From assembly GCA_022496205.1 (NCBI GenBank), contig WTXD01000007.1, forward strand, positions 310,001 through 374,000: a DNA stretch of 64,000 nucleotides, written 5' to 3'. The notes below the pieces were generated by a model. That model made no database searches. It was not told where the DNA came from and worked only from the letters and a program-made list of their open reading frames with translations. Of the stretch, positions 44,537 through 54,644 are shown piece by piece. Every line of letters starts with the position of its first letter. The stretch's first letter is position 1. This stretch comes from Gloeopeniophorella convolvens (lineage: Eukaryota; Basidiomycota; Agaricomycetes; Russulales). Position numbers and translations under genes: made by a program.

Positions 44537-44560
44537 TATATAACGAGGGGGCTTATAAAG
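44537..44560 (+). promoter_or_regulatory. tandem TATA elements of the His-rich gene
   Basis: TATATAA at 44537-44543 and TATAAAG at 44554-44560, 62-85 bp before the ATG, flanked by AGGGGG. The clearest TATA promoter in the window; suggests a highly expressed or inducible gene. Confidence 0.6.
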
Positions 44561-44621
44561 TCTGTCGCTCCATCGACGCAACAAAGCCACTCCCAAATCC
44601 CAACCCGCCTTTCCCCCCAAC

Positions 44622-45228
44622 ATGTCCTACTACGTCCAATCCACCCCCTCGCACCAGCGTGGTCGCAGTTACTCCCTCTCCCAGCCCCAGGGAATGCCTG
44701 TCGCTGGCTCGGGCTACCCATATCCCGGCACTCCCTACTCGGGTTATACCAGCATCCCATCAGCGCATTCCCCTTATTCCGCCAATCAAACCTTCTACGT
44801 CGCGCCGTCCACCACTGGCAGGACTCGCAGTCGCAGCCGGAGCCGCACCCGCCACGGTCATAGTCACTCGCATCATGGCCATGGCCATGGTCATGGTCAT
44901 CATGGCCATCACCACCATCGTCGGTCCCACAGTACTGCCTCCCATAGGCCCCATCATTCCACTGGTTATGTGCGTTTTGGTTCCGTTCCCATACTCAAAA
45001 ACAAAGTCTAATCTTCGTTATTTTTAGCACGATAGCAGCCGCGCTCCTCGCTATGTTGCCACCTCTACGCATTCACACCAGCCTCACCGCTCTCACCAAC
45101 ACCAGCATAGCAACGTGACCATTGGCGATCGGATACGCAGCTTCTTTGGCCTCAGTCCCAGCCCCCGTTATGTCGACCAGCACGGTCGCTCAGTGGACCG
45201 TCAGGGCAGGCCCACGTACAAGTACTAA
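44622..45228 (+). CDS. small histidine/serine/tyrosine-rich protein
   Basis: Two exons. The first reads MSYYVQSTPSHQRGRSYSLS, then Tyr/Pro/Gly/Ser-rich sequence, RTRSRSRSRTRHGHSHSHHG and a run of alternating His and Gly (HGHGHGHHGHHHHRR). The intron (44969-45027, gtgcgt..ttag) leads to HDSSRAPRYVATSTHSHQPH, HSNVTIGDRIRSFFGLSPSP and RYVDQHGRSVDRQGRPTYKY. No signal peptide or membrane segment. The IGDRIRSFFG amphipathic stretch is the only segment that looks folded. The His-rich run suggests metal (Zn, Ni or Cu) binding or phase separation; this is inference from composition. I recall similar small proteins in other agaricomycetes but cannot name a family. Confidence 0.75.
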
Positions 45229-46913
45229 ATAGTTCGTGTGCGCGCGCGCGCTCTATCTTTCCGTCCAGCATCCGATCACGAGTTGGACTTGGCCAGCGGC
45301 GCAAGCCTGTGAAGAAAAGGACGTTTCCGACTGAGGTCGAATTGGACCTGTCGCATGCCACCGCCATCTGACTACGCATTCCCCGTTGTCAAGCCTTCTT
45401 TCCAACTTCATCGTTAATACCCGGCGGTCTCCCGCCACCACCAGCTCATATAGTCACTTCCATACCGCGGCCTGGGCGCATCTCCCACGCGCAGCGTTGT
45501 AGGCGCCCATACCACGGACTAGGAGTTTTCATTCTTTATCCTTCTTGCTGCATGTCGCACCTAATGAGCCTACGCTACTCCGTCATGATGACCAATTACG
45601 ATACTTACCTCTATCTATCTGTACCCGACCTATCGTTCGCAGTGTATGTAACATTTAGCCAGTGTTGTCGCTGAATTGCAAATGTATTCGCAGCCTCTCA
45701 GATGACGAACGTTGCTGGTTTGGACGAGGGTATCTGACAGCTGATATAGCGCTGATACTCCCACCGATATGGATGCGTAAGGCCAGCGATGTCGCCACTC
45801 ATCGCCTGCCCTTCGTGGCCCGAACTTCCCTCGGGAAAGTCGCTGGCAGCGACATGAGGCAGAATTCACGTACGCCCAGGACAAAGAACACATCGAAGCG
45901 TACGCGCTTCGGCCGGCCGAGAACGATCGCGCGCCTGGCGGCAATCCGAAAGGAGACGCGTAGAGCTTAAATTCTACGAGAAACGAAAAGGGAGGGCGAC
46001 GATGACGCTGGGGGCTCGCCGTCAGTGCTCGCCCTCGAATTAGGTATAGGAACGGGACACGTGAAGAACCCGACGTGGCACCCCGGCACCACGAGAGTCA
46101 GTGCAAAGTCCACAGGCGGACTTTCTCGGTTTAATGAAGAACAGGGGCAGGCGGGGAAGAATAAATCTCGAGCCTGGTACACGGCGTGCCTGGGTGCAAT
46201 GAGCACGGACTTGTGCAGCCATCAGAGACGGGGTCTGCGGGGCACGAAGAGAAGAAGTTGCAGGATTGTTCAGAAGCTAGCTCAGTCGGAACAGTGGTGG
46301 GGGATGGTCTCAGAGGCCAGAGCGATGTGTATCTTCATGCGTCATGATCTTCGCAGCGATAACAGGTGTGTCTTCCGGGATCTTCGGTTGGACAGTCAGT
46401 GGGCGCTTGTTATAGCGCACGACAGAGATAATATCTTGGATGATTGGAACACCAGAACAATGTGTTACCTCGCGCTTGCCTCACGCCATTCAGTTGTGAG
46501 CTGTCCCCGATATGGGCTAGGACCTTATCGAACAGTCTGATCAGGCCCGAAGTCCTACATTGTGCAATCGGGGAAGGCTATGCTGGGAATACTACATCTC
46601 GAGCCAGGAGACCGGGGTGGAATCCACGATCATGAACAAGAGGTCCGATGTATTCTGCCGGATGCATGTCGTAGCAACCAGGGAACCTAACAAAGTTGTC
46701 GTACAAGTTAGACACCGTCTGTGATAATGTGTGATTGGTTGGAAGCATAACTGACCACGTGATGCGCGTCGCGTGACACGACTGGCACTCCCACACTTTT
46801 TCTCCAACTCCGACCCTCGAATCGAACAAGAATAGCACGCGGGACGGCTTGACCCCATCGCCTGGTCTCAAGTCAGCGTTCAAATGTCTTGCCTCCGTCG
46901 TATCACACACACC
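45229..46913. other. gene-poor gap, no gene seen
   Basis: 1.7 kb. Directly after the His-rich stop codon is an alternating purine-pyrimidine tract (gtgtgcgcgcgcgcgc, 45236-45251), presumably in its 3' UTR. The rest has short broken frames; a 171-codon frame at 46025-46540 lacks any coding resemblance. Confidence 0.5.
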
Positions 46914-49900
46914 TTATTCCTCTAGTGGCTCTTCCACTTCCTGCACCAGTCGCTCTGCCCAGTTTGGCCCGTGGACGAACCTCTCCAGGTCCAGCTCTGT
47001 TTCGTTTTCGCCTATAACCAGCACGTTGCTCGGACGATAAAGGCCAACCCTATGCGCTCGTGGGATCCACATCAAGAGCTCGTCATGGTCTCCTCGGATC
47101 CAGCCATCCTCCTCGATCTGGGCTTGGTCCGCGAATTCGACGTCGCTGTCGTCGGCGGTGCCGTCTTCGTTGAGACCATCTTCGGTGGCGCCGGAGTCTC
47201 CAGTAGCGCTGTCGTCGATGGTGTCCCAGCTGCCGCTCGAGGATCCACCATCGTCCTCTGGTGGGTCTTCAATGGACGAGGCTGCGTCCGTGCCTTCCTG
47301 GACGGGCTCTTCAGAGACATCGTTGGCAGCGTCGGACTTGTCAATCCCGACATCCCACACCCGGATCGTTCCATCTTCCGAACCCGACGCAACGCGCCGG
47401 CCGTCTGGGGAGAATGAGACAGCATGGACCAAGCCTGTGTGTCCGTAAAACGACCCCGCCGCGATCTCTCCGGTGGTTGCGTCCCAGACGCAGACTGTAT
47501 AATCGTCCGAGGCCGAGGCGATGTATCGACCATCCGGCGAATATGCGATGGAGTTGATATCTTCTAGGTGATCGCGGAATGGGCCTGCGACGGTTTCTCC
47601 GGTTACTGCGTCCCAGACGCGAATTGACCTGTCGTACGAGCTCGAGGCAATATGCTTGCCGTCTGGGGAAAATAGGACACATGAGACGTTCTTTGTATGG
47701 CCATGAAATGGCCCTGCAACTGCCTCTCCTGTCGTTGCGTTCCAGACACGGATTGTGCGGTCTGTCGAGCCTGAAGCGATGGACCGTCCATCCGGGGAGA
47801 ATGTGACGGTGGATACGGCGTGGGTGTGCCCAGTCAGTGGCCCGACGACAGTCCGTCCTGTCGCCGCGTCCCATACGCGAATTGTACAGTCATCTGAACC
47901 CGAAACGACACGCAGGCCGTCCGGCGAGAAAGCAACGGAATTAACGAAGTCGGTATGGCCTCCGAATGGTCCCGCGACGAGCTCTCCAGTTGTGGCGTCC
48001 CAAATACAGATCGTGCGGTCGCATGAGCCTGATGCGATGCGTTGGCCATCTGGGGAGAACACAACGGCACAAATCCAGTATCTGTGCCCGTGAAGTGGTC
48101 CCGTCAGCATCTCTCCTGTCGTGGCGCTCCAGACAAAGATCAGGTGATCAACCGAACCCGAAACGATGCGTTGACCATCCGGGGAGAACGCGACAGACTT
48201 GACGGCCCCTGTATGTCTGGCAGGCAGTTCTGTAACTAGTATCTGCCCGGTCTTAGCATCCCATACGCAGATTTTCTCATCTGCTGAACCTGATACGATG
48301 CGCTGACCATTCGGTGAGAACGCGACCGAATATATCACATCTGTATGTCCGCGGAAAGGCCCCGCGATACATTCTCCTGTTGCCGTGTTCCAAACGCGGA
48401 TGGTCGAGTCTGCCGATCCCGACGCAAGATAACGTCCATCTGGGGAGAAAGTGATGGACCTGATGGAATCTGCATGGCCACGAAGGGGGCCGGCGACTGT
48501 CTCTCCAGTCGTCACGTCCCAGATACGGATCCTGCGGTCGCTTGAGCCTGAGGCAATCCGCCTTCCGTCTGGTGAAAATGCAACGGAGAGAAGTGCATCA
48601 CTGTGGCCCTGGAATGGATCCATGACGACCGCCCCTGTAGTGACGTCCCAGAGGCGAATGGTATGGTCGGCCGAGCCGGAGGCGACGTGACGACCGTTCG
48701 GTGAGAAGGCGACGGAGTGAACTTCCTCTGTGTGTCCCGTGAACGGCTCAGAAACAGCTTCCCCCGTTGCCGCGTTCCAGGTACGGACTGTATGATCGAG
48801 CGAACACGAGACGATGGTCTCGCCATCCGGCGAGAATGCAATCGAGCTGACTTCATCTTCATGCCCAACCATTGGTCCAGCAACCTTTTCTCCCGTCATG
48901 GCATTCCAGAGGATTATTGTATAGTCTTCAGCGCCGGAAGCCACATGCTGACCGTTCGGGGAGAACGCAACACAGTTGACCCAACCAGCGTGCCCGGTTA
49001 GTGGTCCCACTACCACGTCTCCAGTTGAGGCTTTCCAGATGTAGACTACGCCATCGGCAGAGCCTGATACGATGTGCTGGCCATCGGGGGAGTACATGAC
49101 GGAAGTGATACTCTCCGTGTGACCGTGGAATGGTGGTGTGGTAGTCTTTCTTGTTGTTGCATCCCAGATACAGATAGATTGGTCGAGTGACCCCGAGGCG
49201 ATATGCCGATCGTCTGGTGAAAACGCGACAGATCTTATCCTATCTGTGTGATCTTGGAAAGGACCTGCGATCGTGAGTCCCGTCGTGGCACTCCAGATAC
49301 GGATCGTGTTGTCGTTTGACCCTGATACGATGCGTTGGCCATCTGGTGAAAAGGCAACGCAACCAACATGATTCGTATGTCCGCGCAAGGGCCCAACAAC
49401 TGTGTTTCCGGTGGTCGCATCCCAGATGCGGATTGTTTGGTCATTAGAACCGGAAACGATGCGAAGGCCGTCTTGTGAGAACGCGACAGAGTTGACGTAA
49501 TTTGTATGACCGTCAAATGGCTCCGCCACTGTTTCACCTGTCGTGGCATCCCATATGCGGATGCTATGGTCACCCGAGCCTGAGACGATGCGCCGTCCAT
49601 CAGGCGAGAATCGAACGGAAAAAACCCAGGCTGTGTGCCCGGTGAGTGGGCCGACGACCGTCTCGCCCGTTGCTGCGTTCCAGACGCGAATGTTGCGGTC
49701 ACCGGAGCCGGAGACAACGCATTGGCCATCCGGTGAGAAGTCGACGGACGAAATTGCGTTGGTATGCCCGACAAGCGGACCTGCAACTATTTCTCCTGTC
49801 ATGGCGTCCCAGAGGATGATTGTCTTGTCACGGGACCCAGAAGCGATACGACGACCATCTGGGGAGAACACGACAGAGGATACAAGGTCCGTGTGTCCAA

Positions 49901-52900
49901 TAAACGGTCCTGCAACCGTCTCTCCTGTCGCGGTGTTCCACACACAGACTGTGTTATCACCTAACCCCGAGGCGATATGTTGGCCATTTGGCGAGTACGC
50001 GATAGTGTAGCACTCGTCCTGCGTCGGAATGATTGTCTCGAGGGCTGGCCAACGAGGCAGTCGGCCTCGCTTCAAGGATAGCGTGTTCGGGAACATCCCA
50101 GCATAACGGGCATATATAGGCGAGGACGATGGCGTGAAGGGCAATGCAGACAGGTAGATGTGAGGAGCACTTTGGGCTATGGGTACCCCAAAGTACCGAA
50201 CGAATGCGAGCGCATCATCAACCAATTGATGGAATGTGTCGATCTCTGCCAAGGCCTGTTATATGACAATTTCGTCAGAAGCCGTGAGCAAATGTGAGAA
50301 CTCGAGGAGACCGCTCACATTGAACTGCAACCCGGCCAGCCATGTTTTCAGTGATGATAAAGCCTGCGACGCGAGGCCGATGTTGCCGGTGATGCTGAGG
50401 ACTTCAAGCCAGAATGGGAATTTGGTCTCAAAAAGTGACCGTAATTTGCCGAACAGATCGGGATTGAAAGCAACTCTTTCGAGGTGTTCGTCCCAGAAAC
50501 GACAAGCGTACGATAGTGCAGCGAATATATGCTCGGCGATCCGGGATTCGAGGTCAGGAACGTCTCGATTGAGGGCGTGCGACGAATAGAGGTCGCAGAT
50601 GTTGAGGTGGAGGTCATGGCGCATTAGGTCCAGAGAGGCGGGTGCTAGTTGACGATGAGCATCATCGAGGTGTACATGGAAGGCCCCGCTCCTCTTCTTG
50701 TCCATGAGAAAGTCGCGGAAGGATGTGTGAAGTGGAGTGATTGGAAGCGACGAATCCGGCGATGAGACATTGTTGAGGAGGGAGCCAAGGTCGCCGACCA
50801 CTGCGTGGATGGAACCCTCGTCATCGGTGTCTCCCGTATATTGTCGCAAAGCAGTCAGGGTGCGGATGGAGATAGGTTCAAACGAAGCGAAGAGCTGGCC
50901 CATAACGGATTGGTATCGCCGTAGAACATCTTCATCATCAAGGTCAAAGTACGATTCGAGAATGCTGCGATAAAGGTCATCCAGAGGATCCATCCGTTTG
51001 GACTCGGAACCAAGGTCCAAAAGGCGCCGTACACAATTGCTCTGCGTGAGCCCGCGAGGCGGTCGTCCGATGTATCCGCAGGCAGCAGCAGCCCATTGAA
51101 ACAGACCCTCCGCCTTTGCTGCTAGTTCATGGCCATACTGGTCCATAACTTGCTTGGGGAGGTTCTTCTGGAAGTACGCATAGATGTCGTCGTGCGTCCT
51201 GGCAGCAAGGGTGGGGTCATCAATGTAGATAACACGGGTCGAAATTGCTCCAACGAAGGCCTGCTCGATGTCCTTTTCCGCTCGTGAAGTGATAAGGATG
51301 CGGAAGTTGGGCGGGAGTGTGCATATATGATCTGCGAGGAAGGTGTGCAGCCCGCTTTCCCCGATTGCATCTCCACACTCGTCTAAACCATCGATCACAA
51401 TCAGGATGGGACCAACGAGATGTAAACCCGAGTTCGATGGCTGCCGTAACAGGTGTTCGAAGAGAGTAGCGTAGTCTTTGGCACCAAGTCTGAGAGAAGT
51501 GTCGTTTTCGACGGCCTTTCCAAGGGCTGTTCTGAACGGTGGATAGCGATCAGAGAGATCACGTGCGATTGTTGTGAAGAGGAGGTACGAGTCGCGTTTG
51601 GATCGTTCATCCCGCAGGAAGATGAAGGAAGAGCTGAGACGGCGCATATTGCCGAAGCGGAGTGCAACTTCATGCGCGATGGAAGACTTTCCTGTGCCCG
51701 CTTGGCCCAAGAGCACAAGAGCGCGTGTAGAATCAGGGCTGTTCGCCCAGTCAACGATGAAGTCCAAAAAGTCTATACGCGTTCCTGGAAGGCAGCCCTT
51801 GTCGCGACGGAAGCGTGATCCTGCCGCATACGGGATCTCTCTAATCTTCCCATCCATAGCTGAACCCGAGCCCATGATGAGATTTGCGACAAGGCTATAA
51901 TGGTCATTAGACGCACCAATATCAGTGATCTGGCCTGAAACCTGCTCCAACTGAAAAGCAAGTCCATCGAAGCGCCTAGATATATTTCCTATGCCGTCTT
52001 GGATATCGAAGACAGCGACCTCCGTGGTGACTGAAGCATGACGCAAAAGGTCGTCCCGGAGACTGATCAAGGTTGTGCGGTATTGCTCGATTCGGTCGTC
52101 AATTCTGTGGGGGAGGTTTTTGAAGAAACGCTTCCCTGTAAGCCACCGATGTTAGCCCTTCGTCCGCTGGAGAAGTAGCGAGGACTCACAGAACCGACTG
52201 TCTTGAGCATACGATTTTATAAAGTCACCACAGTCACAGACGTGCTGCAACATAAGCGCGAGGATCTCGACTTGCTTTGACAACGGGTTGATGACCTTCA
52301 GGAAACCCACAAGTTGCGTGAGGTCGAACGCATCGTGTACGGCAAGTAGTAGTGCGCGAATATTCTCATCACGTTCCACTTGAGCTAGCAAAGTCTGGTA
52401 GCCACGCGAGGTGCGAAAGTTAGGCAGTCGTGATTGGACAGCAAAGTCAATGAACGCACTTTCGGGATGCATGAGAGAATGCTCCACGCCATCCTTGCGT
52501 ACGGGTGAATCTAAGCAAGCGCGGTTAGCGACACCGTACCGAAACGGCGTGTTTAGTACCTCGGCAATCTTATCTACAGCCTCCATGACCCCTCTCATCC
52601 TACTAACAACGGCTTCCCACTTTTCATACAAGTCACTAGCCCCTCTCAGCAATTCCGGTGCCTGTTCCAAGAAGTTCACGGATGCTGTCGTGGACTCCGA
52701 AACAAGTCTCATATCCTCCACCACTTCGTCAGCTCTTAGCAGAACATCCACGGCGGCATGCGCTTCCGTAGGGTTTCTCGTGGCCGCTAACGCTGAGACG
52801 CGCTCGACGGGTGTTTCCTCTGGCTGCCTCACCGCCGAGGCGGGGCTTGATGTTTCGATAGAAGTGCGAGGTTGCAATGCCGATACATGGAAGGTTAGGT

Positions 52901-53060
52901 GGAGGGTAGAATGAGGCGTTGGATCGTCGCTGTCCTTCTCCAGGACGAGATCAAGGTCTGTGGGGAATGTCAGAGCGACATTCCTGCACGTGAAGGTGGT
53001 GCGCACCGCGGGAAGACGTAATCGATTCAAACGGGACTTTAACTGACCCAACCAGGTCAT
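46914..53060 (-). CDS. NACHT-WD40 STAND protein (NLR-like receptor) with 21 WD40 repeats
   Basis: Predicted NLR-like switch protein of about 1,950 residues; fungal relatives (HET-E/HET-D) act in non-self recognition and programmed cell death. N-terminal part (53060-52190): MTWLGQLKSRLNRLRLPAVR, helical VEDMRLVSESTTASVNFLEQ, then across introns IHPYARMAWSILSCIPK and TLLAQVERDENIRALLLAVH, the usual helical region before NACHT in agaricomycetes. NTPase: CLPGTRIDFLDFIVDWAN, P-loop LVLLGQAGTGKSSIAHEVAL, Walker B ILIVIDGLDECGD, ILITSRAEKDIEQAF, and winged-helix LPITPLHTSFRDFLMDKKRS. WD40 part: 21 repeats of about 43 residues, enough for three seven-blade propellers. An acidic linker and conserved tail (HRVGLYRPSNVLVIGENETE, LDLERFVHGPNW) close it. 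Four introns inferred; the 63-nt one at 50256-50318 contains an in-frame TAA. Confidence 0.88.
47345..50040 (-). repeat. array of 21 WD40-encoding 129-bp repeats
   Basis: Period is 129 bp (43 codons). Each unit reads roughly GHTxxVxSVAFSPDGxxI then ASGSxDxTIRVWDATTGE and xVAGP. Units are very similar, with variability focused just after GHT (DLV, NAI, AWV, NYV, NHV, DRI, ESI, GWV, DEV, EEV, DAL, DSI, DVI, GAV, YWI, DFV, HAV, KNV, EDI, GLV) and before W. The first unit is more divergent and the last leads into an acidic linker. Confidence 0.9.
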
Positions 53061-54644
53061 TTTCGTGCAGCGTCCGCTTCGCGAGGATGTGCAACGTAAG
53101 GTGGGATGATTCTTTCACCGTGCTGTGGCGAGTGTGAGACTTTGAGCAGAGTTCAGCGAGTATACGCTCTCACAATTCGCCAAGAATTTTGTCCCACTGC
53201 ACTGATTGACCATTGCTCGGGACTGCAGATATGGTCATGGTTTTCACGCCATCCGACGCTGTGGCAATGAACCGGCGTTCTCTTCCGAGTATGCTGCTTC
53301 TGTGTGGGAGCCCGCTCGCTCGCGAAACTGATGGAATTATAGGCAGTCAGCGCTGACGCTACAACACGCACGTTGGACCACAATCGCGCACCAGTCACAG
53401 TGAACTTGACGACACGTTCCTGTGGCAAGCTCTTCGGGGGCGTGTTAGCGTAATCGCTGTTTGGCAGCAACAATTTTTATCGTAGGTTCCGAGAAGCAGA
53501 AGGTCAGCCGACGCACCTTGATCCCTCACCACGCAGCAAAGGTTCGCCTTGGTGGAGAGAATTCGCAATGGATTATCAGTCAATCTTGGATGACAGCGAT
53601 ATGCTCGCATACGAAGAACATCACTTACGAAGCTCGCGATTGCTGTGCGTTTTCCATAGCCTCTTTGCCATGTGTCAAGCCTCGATGCAGGCTAATTTAT
53701 GCTATCCGCCACCTGACACGCAGGGACGGGTGTATCGATGTCGAAAAGATGGGCGGAGCAAGCGTGAGTTGAGGGGAATTTGAAGCCGCGCCTCGCTACC
53801 CAGTGCGGTGATGCCACGCCGAGTTGGCCAGATGCGCCGACGAACCACCGGGAGATGAGCGCTGAGCGCGAGCGCCCGCCGCTCACATGAATGGGCAGCC
53901 GTGACACGTTCAAAATAGGCCCTGACCCGCGCTGATGCGTCAGCGCGATATGGGGGTGGGAGGTCACATTGCAACTTACGTAGAACCAAGCACACGGGTC
54001 CATATGAGAATTATCCTTATATTCGGAACATATCTTGGCTAATGACTGTAGTACTTTTCCGCAGAGCAGAGTGCTCGCATGGGTCAGGGGTGGTCGTTGG
54101 AGAACAATACGTGGTCTGCGCGAGACGGTGACATTGACAACGAGAAGTGTTGCAAGTCCAGTTTGAAGAATATACTTGAGATCGGAGCGGGCGGGTTGGA
54201 TCCCCCGCGGACAACTTGCTGGCGGCGACCAGGCGATTCGCCCTCAGCCAACACCCATTTGTCACTGGACTGGGCCGGGCCGGCGGTGCCACAAAAGGCA
54301 AAAAGCATGCATTAACTGGGAATCGAACCCAACCCAGGGCGGGAGTTTATTATATTACGGAGCGTCGAAGTCCCTGGTCGAGGGGTTCAAAAAAGTGTAA
54401 GACCCGCTCTCTTGGTTTGGTGACTACGCGGTCACGTGACGAACATGGGAGAGGACTCGAGGAACCCTAGCCGAGTCGTGGGCCTCTGGCCTCTGGTTTG
54501 CAATTGGGGAGAGGGGGAAGAGCAGCGAGGCTGTCACCAATTGAATGCCAACCAGAAGATGGGTGTTTGGCTGGTGACGGATTTGAATTCAATGTACCGT
54601 ACATGGTAGGTGATAACAGTCGTACAAAGAAAGGATCGCGCTGA
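53061..54644. other. gene-poor gap, no gene seen
   Basis: 1.6 kb upstream of the STAND gene. Short broken frames only. A tRNA B-box-like sequence lies on the minus strand at about 54313-54335. Confidence 0.5.

Noticed and set aside
46025..46540. Plus-strand frame of 171 codons
   Set aside because: No family resemblance, mixed composition, no splice or promoter support.
47345..50040. Possible CRISPR or satellite array because of strict periodicity
   Set aside because: The 129-bp period is 43 codons of WD40 repeat in an open frame.
46914..50252. WD40 array as a separate gene starting at 50252
   Set aside because: The apparent start there is a TTG codon; a canonical 63-nt intron joins it in frame to the NACHT exon, as in homologous proteins.
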